From Takakia lepidozioides (taxonomy: Eukaryota > Streptophyta > Takakiopsida > Takakiales > Takakiaceae), in assembly GCA_030704615.1 (NCBI GenBank), contig CM060734.1:15004001-15068000 (forward strand): 64,000 nucleotides of DNA, read 5' to 3'. Position numbers and translations under genes: made by a program. Shown here piece by piece: positions 43,507 through 56,400 of this stretch; the first letter of the stretch is position 1; each line of letters begins with the position of its first letter. A model generated the notes under the pieces. That model worked only from the letters and a program-made list of their open reading frames with translations, had not been told where the DNA came from and searched no databases.

Positions 43507-46500
43507 AGCCTATGGAGACACCTGTGATTTGTGCAAGTGTCACAGAAGCTTCTGCAAATTAAAGAGACGTCCTCTGTATGATTGTGAGATAGTCATTTCA
43601 TACTGAAGGTAATCTCAATAGTTGGATTTAATGCAGGAGTAGTCTCTTTTCAGTGACTATATTCCTGCAGTAGCTCATCTTGGTTTCTGTGAATCGGTCA
43701 ATGTGGATGCCCTTGCCCACTGTGCCATACCCACTTTCTGGCTGCTGTGCAAATGAAAGCTCTTCGGATATCCGGTTGGTTCCTGTTGAGTGCTGATTCT
43801 CAACGTAAACTCACTGTGAGACTTACATTTTTCTGTTGCGGCATGGACATTCATAGATATAGAGATTTTGAACTTTGCCCCTGTTACCTTTCTCAAGAAA
43901 GAGAAGTAGGCAGACAGTGGGACAGCTCTTTCAAACTTGCATGAAATGCATGATTGCAGTTAGGTAGGCCCCATGCAGGGCACCGGGTGTTTGAAATAAT
44001 CAGGTTGGCGTTGTATGCCACAGTCATTTTCTCCTGACAGACGACAGACTAAACAATGCAGTTGTCAGTGCCTTTGGTGCGTATTTTCGAGCTCACCGTA
44101 TCCCTAAACGGTTTGGATGGTGTAGTCTGGCCTGTGCAGCTTTTGCTGATGTTATCCCTGTGTGTTGCTCCAGTGGACTCCAACGAACCATTTGAAGTTG
44201 TGATGTCTTTAGTCTTCACCAAGCCCTTCTCATGGAACACTGCAAATTAATCCACACTCACAATTTCATTATCATAGACCACGGCGAGTTTGATATAAGT
44301 TTCCTGGGGTGAGTTGTGCGTTGTGTGTTTTGCTTATTCGCCTCTATTCAGCATATGTACCAATTGCAATGGATGCCGTCTTTGATACAAAAGCCATTAA
44401 CTAAATGCTTTAAGTTTGTTGGATATAAAGTGGTGTGTGAAAACTTAAGCTTTGACAATCAATATATGATGCCTTCCTCAGAAACAATAGAGTTATCCGT
44501 AAAGGGTCCCAAAGGGTCCCAAACTCGGCATGAGAACCCTGAGTCTGGGCAAAACTCGGTATGAAACTCAGGATCAAGTGGTATGACCAGAAAAAAACAC
44601 GGGACCAAACTGCCAGGACTAGGAAAATGGGGGTGAAAGGAGTTTGGTGCCGAGTTTCGTTAGTCGTCGAGGCGGAGGCGGTCAGAGCTCACGAGCTCGT
44701 GCCATGGCAGCGGTTGCCCTCATCCCCAGTTTATGATTTGGTGCCCTCTTTTCTGACTTCGTGCTCAGTTTTCTGCACTTTACGGATTAACTCAAACTCA
44801 GGATGAAACCTGTAACTCGGGTCCAAACAGGGTACCCAACTTAGGCTCACTTTACGGATAACTCTAATGTATAGGTAGAAGTAGCAAACAAAAGTGAGAG
44901 GGCGATGGCTCCGCAGATTGCGATGAGAGAGCTTGAGGACCTAATTTTTCTCAAGCTCGCCTCCGCTCGACCATCAGGAGTCCCATCAGTTACTCGGCAG
45001 TGTACTAAAGCTAGGTTCAGTGTTCAGTACCTCCTACAACTGTGAAGACGGCGCTTTGGCCTTGCCCTAATCCTTCATTCTAATGTTGAACTAACAGAAC
45101 TCTTCTTCATCACTTCCCTTAGTTATCTCTCCTCCTTCCTCGCCTTTACCTCTTCTTGTATCATCCACAAGCTCCCCTTCCTCGTCCCATTTATGGGCCA
45201 CCCTACCTGGCCTGTGGCGCGTTTCCCCAAGATCACATTATGAGTTGCTTCTTCCCTGGCAGAAAGCGCCACCCTCTGACTGTTTAGTGGGCGCTTTTAG
45301 CTTCTCTGCAATTCTCCAGCTCAAGATGGCAATTTCCCCCCCTTCCGCAGCTGCGTAGATGAACACAATACCTGCATTGTTACTCCCGAAGCATTATGGC
45401 GTCTTCCTCCATTGCGGCTGATAATCACAGGGGAGTGACCTTTCATCCTCACCTCTTCCTTTTTTGACCTGTTTTGCATTCAACGGCTTGTCTGCTATGA
45501 TCCCCTGTCTGGTTTGCATCTCTTGCTCGATTATCGATTTACCTGTCAGTAACCGGATGTGAGCTACAACATAAATCTCCTTCTTCGCATGGTTCCTTCT
45601 TCTCCCTGCTTATTTCTCCCTTATCTCTCGATACCTCCCAACTACAGGCTTATTGCGACCTGTGGCTTCCAGGTCTCACTCGCCTTTTACCTTCGTTTCT
45701 ACACTGCTGCCTTCCTCTTGCCTCCCGCAACCTCTTTTCAAGGCTCGTGTAAAAGAGTGCTCATTGCGATTTGGTGGGGCCTGTTTGTGGAGAGTGCTTG
45801 GTGCTGCTAGATACAGGCATTAATGAGAGCGACTCTTCCCACTAAGCTAAAACCATGAATGCCCAAGGCACAGCGAGCAAAAGAGGAAACAGAGGCGGCT
45901 CTGCGCAACGCTCGGGCTCCGCACAACCCTCTGGCTCTGCGCTAGTTGTCAATGGAGGGAAGACAAAGTGGATTATCATAAACATCTCCAATTCCAATGG
46001 ATTGGGAGACTCCATCCTGGGCAAAGGTCCAAGCCCATCTATTGATATGCAATCCCCCTTGTCTGATGAGGGAGTATGGGAGGACTCGATCCCCTAGGAG
46101 ATCGCCAGACAGCCAGTACTGGCTCTAGATAAAGAAAAGCTCAAATCTCAGGCACAAATAAGTAATTGTCAGCTCCCTTTATTTGCACATGATGGGTGCA
46201 ATTTGCTGGATATCCCATTAACATTTCCACCTCCATGTGATTTACATAGAGCAAAGTCTTGGTGCCAATTTGTATCACTTGCTCCAGTTACACATTGTGG
46301 CCTTTGTGGGAGTTGTTTGATATAATCACCCAAGTCGTAGCAGGCATCCATTGTCAAGAGACAACGTTGACATCTAGATACATCAGATAACTTCTAGAGA
46401 ACCTCGGTGAGTCTTATCTCGAATGACATAATCCCCACCCAGAAGTGGTGTGTGCTTTGAAGTGGTTTCACTAGTCGATATGTCAAAAATGATCAGGCTG

Positions 46501-46846
46501 TATTGTCCTTTACTGTCCTTTATTGTCCTTCCTTTGCCGTCTTTAGGAAGAAATGAGACTCCTTTAATATGCCCACATCCATTGATTTCTTAATCAACTC
46601 TTGTACATAACTCGTGTTGCTCAAAGCTGCTGGAAACATTCGTTGGGAATGACTTCATCATGTCTGGGACATTCTGTGGAACATTAGTATCTGGCTTCGG
46701 CAGTGTTTTCAAGCCGGATTCAATCTCGACTATGTACTTGCGCTTTGGCAAGCTTTTGGCCCGGCAGTGGATAAGAATCCCAATCCTACGGAGCCATGAA
46801 TCCACCCCAGTATGGCTCTAAAGATACTCCCTAGGTGATGGAGTTA
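43507..46846. other. Intergenic stretch between coatomer zeta and the CACTA element
   Basis: Includes the presumed 3' untranslated region of coatomer zeta. No convincing gene follows. An 80-codon plus frame at 45855-46097 (Ser/Gly-rich, then KTKWIIINISNSNG) and minus frames at 46360-46805 (including PLLGGDYVIRDKTHRGSLEV) have no recognised family. The latter shares a segment of about 30 bases with 52793-52822 on the other side of the CACTA element. Confidence 0.45.
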
Positions 46847-46876
46847 CACTAAAAGATAAAACGGGTTTTTCCACGG
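46847..46876 (+). repeat. CACTA left terminal inverted repeat
   Basis: Begins CACTA and pairs with the reverse complement of 52636-52665 with two mismatches. Confidence 0.8.
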
Positions 46877-46929
46877 TTTTTTTCACACTTTTTGGTGTGA
46901 AATCCACCCTAGTCCACACCTGCCGTGGG

Positions 46930-47250
46930 TGTAAGAAACGACTAGTGCTTTCGGACACATGTGGAAAAAGCCTCCACGACCATGGCTATGTGGAAAAAGC
47001 CATAGAGGCTTGTATCACAGGAAACATGGCTGTGGAAAAAGCCATAGAGGCGTATATCATAGGTGACATGGCCGCTGACATGGCCAATGGCATAGCTGAC
47101 ATGACAGAGTGTGAAAAAGGCCGTACCACACCAAAGTGTGGCATGTTTCATGGCAGATTTCACACCTTCGACAAATCACTATGCGACACGTGTCAAATTT
47201 CACAGCTTCGACAAATTACTCTCCAACACGTGTTCGTTCCTGTGTGGTGG
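46930..47250 (+). repeat. CACTA subterminal repeats
   Basis: Repeated short blocks: GTGGAAAAAGCC(A/T) three times, ATAGAGGC twice, GACATGGC several times, TTCGACAAAT twice and ACACGTGT twice. They probably serve as transposase binding sites, by analogy with other CACTA elements. A plus frame across them (46897-47268) is a by-product of the repeats. Confidence 0.5.
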
Positions 47251-47301
47251 CACGCATTAATTAATTGATTTCCAATATTGAGTATGAATATTAATGGATT
47301 T

Positions 47302-47331
47302 AATTTATTGTTATTATTATTATTATTATAG
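47302..47331. repeat. (TTA)n microsatellite
   Basis: TTATTG then TTA trinucleotide repeats in an AT-rich stretch. Confidence 0.8.
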
Positions 47332-47445
47332 GGAACAGTGGCCTCGATGAGAACATTATTAAATAGCAAATTATTGAAATTATATTTTTAGAAGATATAT
47401 TTATTCGCTCAGATACCAAAGCTTTGCGCCTATGCTGAATTGCGG

Positions 47446-48385
47446 GCTACTCTCTGTAATCTCATAGGCATTCACCTTTTTCCCTCGGTTGTCCCACCAT
47501 TGACTGGGGTCAGAAAGCATTCATTCCACAGCTTCTCCTCATCTCTGTTACCTGTTTCTGAATACTTTTCTATTGTCACTTTGGCAGTATCATGTCAAAG
47601 TCACTCCAAACTATCTACCATCTACCCATGACCATCTACCCATGCAAGTTTCTTGTAGCTATCCTTCCACAGGGAATCATAAGTAATCTGGAGCTTGAAA
47701 TCCGGCCCTCTTGATCTGGACCTACACTCTATCCCTACTCCTTCAGCTATCCATGCCTCTGCACAGATCATGCATACATCCTTGCATTGTTGATAGCAGC
47801 TGACAATGACAGCCTAGATTTGTTCCAGCAAACACCCAACTGAACTTATCACACCAGTTCCTATTCTCAATTGCATCTGCTACTCTCTGTAATCCAAAGG
47901 CATTTACCTTCCAAGACGGTTGTCCCACCATTGACTAGGGTCAGAAAAGTATTCATTCCACAGCTTCTCCTCGTCTCTGTTACCTGTTTCTGGATACTTT
48001 CTTGTTGTCACATTGGCAGTATCATGTCAGTCACTCCAAACTATCAATGGTTCACTCAACCAGCTAACTTGCAGAATTCAACATGAAAATTTAGGGCCAA
48101 CTCTGATAAGAGGGAAAAACAGGGTGAAATGCGTTGAAGAAGGTGCCTTCATTAGCAATGCCTGATTTTATCAATTGTGCCGCTGCTGATGCGACTTCCA
48201 CTTGACCATCTGTTTCTTGTACTTGTCCTTCCACAAGGAATGATAGGTAATCTGGAGCTTGAAACCCGGCCCTCTTAGATGAATCTGGACCCCCACTCTG
48301 TCCCTGCTCCTTCAGCTGTCCATGCCTCTGCACAAATCATGCATACATCCTTGCCTTGCTGCTAGCAGCTGACATGGCCTACCCA
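47446..48385. repeat. Duplicated module inside the CACTA element
   Basis: Two direct copies, about 47446-47811 and 47878-48385, share CTACTCTCTGTAAT, GGTTGTCCCACCATTGACT, CCACAGCTTCTCCTC, TAATCTGGAGCTTGAAA and CCATGCCTCTGCACA blocks. Divergence suggests an old duplication. The minus frame at 48091-48333 is Gln-rich and not recognised; these may be decayed exons of a captured gene. Confidence 0.6.
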
Positions 48386-50195
48386 GCACCCATCTCAATA
48401 CGACCTTGGGCCTCCTTAGTGGAGGTAGTAACACAAACCTTCAAGTCTTCCTTCCTCAACCATGGGGTGAAATAAATGGCCACATTTGCATGGGCTATGC
48501 CATGATATACCCGAGTAAACTGTCCTCACATACCTTCCACTTGTGAATATACAAGATTTCAGAATAGCTACCTAATCTGCCCCAAACTCCTTGGTCGATT
48601 TGCGACCTCTTACAAGTGACTCTGTAAGACCTAACTATCCCTGAGAGCTACTATAACAATTGAGGGGAACGGGAGGCATGTATACAGCAAGCTTGATGAG
48701 ATCTCCCCTACACTGAAACTCATTTCTTGGCACCAAAACCTTTGGGGACAGCACCCCCTGCCCCAGAAGCTGTTAGCTGCTGCTGCAATAATGTGCGGCT
48801 CTTCTTTTGTTTAGCTGTGCCTGGTGCAGCCTGCCAACCAACCATTACATCCCTTCAACACCAGGTACATTCTTTCCAATGCTCTTGGCATGCTAGCATA
48901 GGATGATAACTTGTAACCCGCTAACAACCATGTCCTGAGCACAGATGCCAACTTCATCCAAGCTTAACAGTCAACCAAGATTGAAAACAGTAATTTACGA
49001 GGAGAAAGTACACCTCCCGTGCCCCTTTCAGTGGGTCATCCCTCTATTCCAAGCCTGGAATAGAGCCACCCTGCATCATAGTAGCCAGGTTCTTCATGCG
49101 TGCGCGCATCTGAAAGAGCTGCGAAACCAGAGAGCTCACCTGTCTCCCCTCCCAGCCACCAGAAATTAAGTGCACATGACTAGCACGACACTCTCACTTC
49201 ATTCACAAGTTTTCCACAGACGACAGACCATTCAAAATTCAACTTCGCCAATCCCCCTTGACCTTCTTATGGTATTCTCTCTCCCTTGGTCTACTTGATA
49301 TCCTTTTGATGGTAAACTTCAACACCTTTTTTGTTGATTGAGATGTCTACAATGGCAGAGTGCTTTTGTGGCACACACAGTAAAAGCGCTAATGCAATCC
49401 CTGCCTCTCTACATAGGAATTCCACAGTCCTGCATTTCAAAGCGCAGTGCAGGTGTTGTCTGACAAAAAGAACTCTATTCACACCATTGTCACAACAACA
49501 ATCCAGCCATGTGCAGGTCCATTGCAACATAACTGCTGTATACTTCAGATATGGTGCAATGTCATAATATTTCAACCAGTCTGTCAATTAAGCTGACGAA
49601 TAGAAATCAGACAACGCAGGTGTTTGTAGTTCACAAGTAAGCCACGACATAGAGCTGACACGCCCATACCCACCTGTTCTTGTGATCTTCGTGAGCCCAA
49701 TGCCACTCTTCGCCTCCTTGACGGTGACTTGGCAAGCAACTCTGGGTCTGCCCTTTCCTCTGTACGTTGACCCACATGTTCTTCAGACTTGCAAGACACG
49801 TCCACAGCTTACTTTCAAGATCTCTTTCAAGGGAACACGTGCTAGAAACCTGCCTACCACACCCGCTTCCACTCGGAAGACCAACAGTTCAAAGAGTATA
49901 AAGTTTACAAATTTTAAACAACTAGCACAAAAACCTGATTTGTGACGAGGTCAGACACACACAAGGGGACCCCGAAAGGACGCACTAGGAGTCATAGAGT
50001 TGATCATGGAGTCTATTATCTTCAGACTCTTCTCTGCCTCACGAATCTGCTGCGGCGTCACTTGCTCAATATATATGGCACAAACTCCATCCCAATTCAG
50101 TTGAACCAACTCATCCACTTCCGTCAACCTGAAACTTTCAGGTTAAGTCTGACAGCCCAACTGTCACATTCAAGGTGAGAAACAGCAGCAAGCCA
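48386..50195. other. CACTA interior with exon-like fragments
   Basis: No complete gene. Two minus-strand stretches look coding: around 49690-49900 (LLVFRVEAGVVGRFLARVPL followed by a GTAAGC donor; separately RPRVACQVTVKEAKSG) and around 50000-50150 (VQLNWDGVCAIYIEQVTPQ, IREAEKSLKIIDSMI). They are not recognised but could be further captured exons. Confidence 0.3.
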
Positions 50196-50403
50196 CTAGG
50201 GTTTGAGTCCTAAGGTAAGACTTAAGGAAGTTACTTGGTGCCAAAGATAAAGGCCATAACCATGATCTACAAAATAAAGCATGTGGGCAAGGGGGAAGAC
50301 CTTGTTCATTCCAGGAATGAGTTGACAAGGCAATTTCCAGCTTTGATGATATCCAGGGCAGTGTTCAGAATGACATTTGGTACAATTCCAGCTTTGATGA
50401 TAT

Positions 50404-51480
50404 CCCCATGCACCTCTTTGCCCTTGTCCAGGGCTCGATGCACCCACATTTTGCATTACATGTCCACCAGGGTATTGATCAGAATGACATTTGGTACAAT
50501 TCCAGCTCTGAAGATGTCGCCATGGACCTCTTTCCCCTTTTCCAGAGCTGCCAGGGCAGTGTCCAGAATGACATTTGGTACAATTCCAGCTTTGATGATA
50601 TCCGCATGCACCTCTTTGCCCTTGTCCAGGGCTGCCAGGCTTGCACAGGCATTGCAAATGCACACAAACATGATGTGGCCGGGCTTCACCCCTTCCCCCA
50701 TCATTTGCTCATAGGTCTCCAAAGCCTCCATCCCACGTCCCTGCTGTGCATACCCTGCAAGCATCGCACTCCACGACACCACATCTCGTTCAGCCATAGT
50801 GTTGAACACTCCCTTTGCATCCTCAATGCACCCACATTTTGCATACATGTCCATCAGGGTATTGTTCAAAATGACATTTGGTACAATTCCAGCTCTGAAG
50901 ATGTCGCCATGGACCTCTTTCCCCTTTTCCAGAGCTGCCAGGGCAGTGTTCAGAATGCCATATGGTACAATTCCAGCTTTGATGATATCCCCATGCACCT
51001 CTTTGCCCTTGTCCAGGGCTGCCAGGCTTGCACAAGCATTGCAAATGCACACAAACATGATGTGGCCGGGCTTCACCCCTTCCCCCATCATTTGCTCATA
51101 GGTCTCCAAAGCCTCCATCCCACGTCTCTGCTGTGCATACCCTGCAAGCATCGGACTCCACGACACCACATCTCGTTCAGCCATAGTGTTGAACACTCCC
51201 TTTGCATCCTCGATGCACCCACATTTTGCATACATGTCCACCAGGGTATTGTTCAGAATGACATTTGGTACCATTCCAGCTCTGAAGATGTCGCCATGGA
51301 CCTCTTTCCCCTTTACCAGAGGGGCCAGGCCAATGTTCATAATGACATTTCATACAATTCCAGCTTTGATGATATCCCCATGCACCTCGTTGCCCTTGTC
51401 CAGGGCTCGATGCACCCACATTTTGCATACATGTCCACCAGGGTATTGTTCAGAATGACATTTGTACAATTCCAGCTCTG
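50404..51480 (-). pseudogene. Tandemly duplicated PPR array
   Basis: The minus frame 51340-50456 (294 codons) is a chain of PLS-type pentatricopeptide motifs: KGKEVHGDIFRAGMVPN, NTLVDMYAKCGCIEDAKGVF, ERDVVSWSPMLAGYAQQ, RGMEALETYEQMMGEGVKPG, repeated. A block of 387 bases (129 codons) is present in about 2.7 near-identical copies (boundaries near 50404, 50791 and 51178). PPR proteins bind single-stranded organellar RNA. No start codon, targeting peptide or E/DYW domain is present. It lies downstream of a fragment that already includes a C-terminal region, so the locus is rearranged rather than a simple gene. Confidence 0.65.
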
Positions 51481-51611
51481 AAGAAGTTCTGGAAGAACTT
51501 CAGAACGGTGTCTCCATTTGGCACAATTCCAGCAGTAGCATAAATGTTTGATAGCAGCACATAAGTTGCCCCGTCTTGTAAATCCATCTTGAGAAGGCAA
51601 TTTGCTGCACG

Positions 51612-52139
51612 TTATGCTACATCCACATTGCCATGGATACTGCAAGCACTAAGCAAAATACCCCACATCGCAGCCTCTGGTTTGATTGGCATTTTGATAA
51701 TGAGGTCTTCTGCCTCATCCAATCGCCCTGTGCAGCCAAGAAGGTCCACCATGCAGCCAAGATGTTCCACTGTCGGAGTGAGGCCATGGTTTCGATGCAT
51801 GGAAGCAAAGTAGTGACAGCCTTCATCCACTAGGCCCACATTACATGCAGAGAGAAGACCTACAAAGGTGATCATGTCTGGCCTTACACCTTCCTGTTGC
51901 ATCTGTTCAAATAGTTGCAGGGCTTCCATGCCAGACCCATGCTGAGCATATCCTGTGATCATTGCACTCCATGAGATTACATCTCGTTGAGCCATATTGT
52001 CAAACACCTTACCCGCATCCTTCATACTCCCACATTTAGCATACATATCAGTAAGAGCAGTCTCCGGAATGATAGCTGGAACAAATCCAGCTTCGACGAT
52101 GTCTGCACGGACCTCTTCGCAAGAACAACAGTCAGTCAC
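51612..52139 (-). pseudogene. PLS-class PPR protein fragment
   Basis: Minus-strand frame of 175 codons with motifs ALTDMYAKCGSMKDAGKVFD, RDVISWSAMITGYAQHGSG, MEALQLFEQMQQEGVRPD, MITFVGLLSACN, then L/S motifs and KPEAAMWGILLSACSIHGN near the stop. This is the region just before an E domain in PLS-class proteins. The frame begins without ATG (GTG) and stops at 51612. It lies inside the CACTA element, so capture of a host PPR gene is likely. Confidence 0.65.
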
Positions 52140-52665
52140 GTCTAAGTGATTGTGAACTAAAAAAGCAACAACCCTAAAATTTGACTTGAATACTTTATAT
52201 TTTAACTAAATAATATTACTATTATTTTGGAAATTGCTGCCGTGGAAAGAAAATAGAGAATTAAACCGCTCCGGAGCAGCCACGTGTCTTGACCATGCCA
52301 GCTCATACAGTTGCCCAGGATCACAAAAATGTGTATGATACATCATATGCTACAACGCACTACCTCCCGTGTCGGGATTGGGTAATTTGCGCGTCTGCTG
52401 CCTTCCTTGGATGTGGTAGCTGTTTCTCAGGCTTCATTTCACACTTGTGTGAGATAGGTCCTGAAAGAAAATCCTACATGTACATGGTCAAAGTGCCATG
52501 TCATACCGTGGACTTCCAAGGTGTGGTGACACGTGGGACACCCCACATTTAGGCCATATATGGTTCACACACCTTGGCTCACTCTACATACATGTGATAA
52601 AAGCAGTGGAATGTGCCAGGTGTGAGATGGCATACCCGTGGAAAAACCCGTTTTCTCTTCTAGTG
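52140..52665. repeat. CACTA right subterminal region and terminal inverted repeat
   Basis: AT-rich stretch, then CACGTGTC, TTCACACTTGTGTGA, GTGACACGTGGG and CACACACCTTGG motifs, ending in the inverted repeat at 52636-52665 (CCGTGGAAAAACCCG, then TAGTG). No gene. Confidence 0.6.
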
Positions 52666-53432
52666 AATTGTTTGCCTTCGTTTGCCAAACTTGTCAAACA
52701 CTCGAACGGTAAAACGAGAGTGTGAAACGAGAGTGAATACAAGCTACTCTCTGATTTTGAAGTCGTTGTCGAATGCAAACTCCCTCCACATAACTTCTAG
52801 AGAACCTCGGCGAGTCCTATCGGTGAGTCTTATCGTCAGTGGGCCGTCGGCGACGCCCAGCCGTCGCAAGGTGGCATGAAGGGGGAAGAGGGAGGCCCCA
52901 AGGGAGGCGGGCCATGCGACGGCGGGGCGCCGCAACGGGGGGGTTGCAAGTTGGACAAAGGAATCACCTTGAATCAATGCATATCCCTTCACCAGGTTGA
53001 TGACAGGCAATGACAAATTTTCCCACCCAAACACTTGAACAGCCTTGGCAATGGCTTTGGCAACATTGTTGTCTTTCACACCAATTTCGAGGATTCTTTC
53101 TTTTGCATCGAAATCATGGTTACCAAATCGATTGAAGGGTTTCTAGGGGTAAGTCTTGGTCAGCACTTATAGAACAAGAACCATGTCTTCCAACATTCTT
53201 GCCCTCGTACAAAAATTCAACAATCCTAGAGTCACTTTTTGAATCACAACTTCACTAAAATCATTCCAAGATCGCCACACCTCCAAAGGATTTTTTTCAT
53301 GGATTTTTCATTGATCAATCATAGAAATAAGCTACATGCATGTACATGTGTAATCAATCGAAGGGATGGGTACAGTTCTGTGCGAGAATTGTTATGTAGC
53401 TTTGATTACGTGTCTAATCAATTTGAATATCA

Positions 53433-56400
53433 TCATTCGGAGCTGTCCTCATCAAGCTGCAAGTCTTCTTGGTCATCGGAGTCATCGTCATAAATGGCAT
53501 GGTCAGCAAAAGGCACATCTGAATCATCTTCCACCTCGTTTTCAATGACCATGTCTTCATCTTCTTCTCCAACATCCGCATCTGATGGAGCCTCATCGTA
53601 TAGGGTCCGGGCTGGATTCACCGGGGTGTCCTCATCCTCTTGTACCCCTCTACCCAACCTTGGCCAACATCAACATCATCATGACCAGTCTCTTCCTCCT
53701 TCACATTTGTCTCTCCCCATGTAGATCCCCGACCATGATAGATACGTCTTCCTCTTGGCTTAGCATGTACAACCACCTTCTAATTTCCGCCTCTTGTTTT
53801 GTCTTCGGATAAGAAAATTGCTCCATATCTGAAGGCCATGCAAAAGGCTCATCGGTGGGACGATGAGCACTCATGAGCCTATCTGCATTGACGCGCAAGA
53901 AACCACACTCGCCTTCCACTAGTGTTACGGAGGGCCCCCTAACAACCACCTTCCCTAGATAAGAGGCTGGTACCTTGTATACTGAAGTTGGAGTATGCTC
54001 TCAAACTCCCCAATGTAGTTGAGTTGGCTCATGGTAGGTCATGTATCTCCCTTGCCCCACACGGAGTCATGCCCAATATGTGGCACACAAGCCAGAATCA
54101 AACGTTGTTTTGCACTTCATGTCAAGAGCATGAATGTGGAAATGACGACCGTAATCTCAAACCGCTGTGTATGAGGTTGCGAATTGAGAGGGGCCCCTTG
54201 CAATGTCTTGCACCAAATCTGAAACCACCTCATGACGAACAATGGCGCCCTCAACTTCAGTCTGAAGCCAATCCTCGTGGCCGAGCGCGTCTACTCTCCC
54301 TTGCATGGTTCTGCCTCCACGCATCCGTCTCCTCATGTCGTTGCTGAACAAGGTTATTGTATCTTGTCTCCCACTCATGTATAGATAGGGTGTTCTTCAA
54401 TATGAACTCATGCGCTTGCTCAATCACCATGATCGGCAATTTTACCCTCTTCGACATTTTGGGCAAAACGATGTTTTTGGTTCGTGCATCCTCCTCTTCC
54501 TTCCACATCCGAGGGGCTTCCTCATCCACCCTTGCCATGTACTCAATGCAATAGAACATAGCTTCTTGCAACGTATACCCCTCCGCCATGCTACCCTCCG
54601 GGTGCGCCATTTGTCTTATAAACGATTTCAAAGTCTTCGTATAACACTCAAGGAAGTACATCCACCAAGAATGAACGGGGCCGGCAATCGAAGTCTCTTT
54701 CACTGAGTGCACTACCAAGTGCACTTGGATATCAAAGAAAGAGGGAGGAAAGTGCATCTCCAACATACACATTACCTCCGCCGCCTCCTTCTTCATGCGT
54801 GGAAAATCCGCTTCCTCCAACTCTTTGGAGCAAATCCACCGGAACAAGCCTCTCAATCTATAGATTGTCTCACGAACCTCGGGAGTCAATGTCCCACGTA
54901 CTGCAATGGGCAAAATGTCTTGCAAGATATTGTGGTAGTCATGAGACTTCAAACCATGGACCCCGTCTTCATTGAACTTCATACGGAGGGATGACCCTAA
55001 CTAGTTGATGTTCGGACAGCACCTATGGTGGCTATCACTTTCTTGTATTCCTCTTTTGTTCATTGCCAAGGTGCGCGCCTATACTTCCATCGTATAACAC
55101 CCTTTGGGTCCACACCATTTTTTGAGGCCCATAGATCGGGCATGCGACCCTGCTCTTCAAGCTCCTTTCTAACATTGAGAGAATCTCCTTTTGCAGCCAT
55201 TCCCTTCTTTGTCGGCGTGCCATGAAGAACCCGAAAAAAGAACGAGCAAACATTCTTCTCAATATGCATGGGATCTAGAAGATGACAAATCTTCAAGTCC
55301 TATATATATCCCCACCCACAAATACTTATACAAATATCGCAGGCGTGAAAGTTGTAACTCATACAAAATATGCAATATCACATGCATGCATAATGATATT
55401 AATGGTGTTTAGGGTGAAATATGTACCGCCCAATATGACAACTTGTAGAAGATTGAAAGTCGTTTCATGTCGGGCACCTCCACTTCACCGACCATGTCCA
55501 CGTGGGCCTCCTTCCATCGGTCTTCCCAAAACTGCCCGGATGGTGTCACAGGGGGGGGGGGGGGGGGGGACGTACCTCCTCTTTGCCATCAAACAAGTGT
55601 TTGTCTCTTCTGCTCCATGGATGGCTCATAGGAAGAAACTTGCGGTAGTTGGGATACACCACCATCTTGCGAAGATGGCGGGAGCTATGTGTATCAAGTT
55701 CATCGCCACAATGCAAGCATGCGTGGGACCCTTTCAGCCCCGAGCAAACAGTTAGTCCTGTACACATCCCGCCACATTAGCAAAGACAAAAAGTTGCCAT
55801 GTGCATGGCCCATAGTGCCATCTACCCCACTAGGGTGCACAAGACTGTCGCCGCTACTTCAATCAATCCCAATCCTCATCAATATTATCCCTTGACAAAT
55901 AACTATACGTGGGTTCTTCATGGGGAACATAATATACATGGATAATCCTGCATTGTCCAAAACAAGATGCCTCTCATCTGAAAAGATTGTCCGGCCATAG
56001 GGTCAAGTGAAGCATCCAATGACGGACCCCCCTCCATAGCTCCTTAAGTTCATCAACTAGGGGTCGCAAGTACGTGTCCATGTGTTTCACTTGTTTTTTT
56101 CCCTATGAGACATTCACATCATTGTTTCAATGCTCCACCATGCTAATTATACTTCATGGGCAATAACACATCTTACTCCATGATTACGTTGACCACTCAT
56201 CAATCTTCCATCGGAATTGCGCTAGAGGTCAGAAGATTAATGTAAAATCCAAGGGAATAATAGGCATGGAATGGGAACACTCACCTGGTACAATGGCAGC
56301 CAACATGATATGGCGTTTCTTATTGAAAGATACGGATGGATGTTGTAATTCACCATGGTCACCAGCCAAGTGGAATGACTACATGACTGGATAGAGTATG

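Larger units (their letters stand above)
46847..52665. mobile_element. CACTA (En/Spm) element without transposase, carrying PPR segments
   Basis: Terminal inverted repeats of 30 bases match at 28 positions: left 46847-46876 beginning CACTAAAAGATAAAACGGG, right 52636-52665 ending CTTCTAGTG. Subterminal sequences at both ends are rich in GTGTGAAA, GTGGAAAAA and CACGTGT motifs, typical of CACTA subterminal repeats. No tnp2 transposase lies inside; the interior holds duplicated anonymous modules and rearranged PPR coding sequence. The bases next to the termini (TTA and AAT) are not an identical 3-bp target duplication, so one end may have been altered. Confidence 0.7.

Noticed and set aside
46844-52668. 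A 3-bp target duplication for the CACTA element
   Set aside because: The flanking triplets TTA and AAT differ, so I do not claim one.
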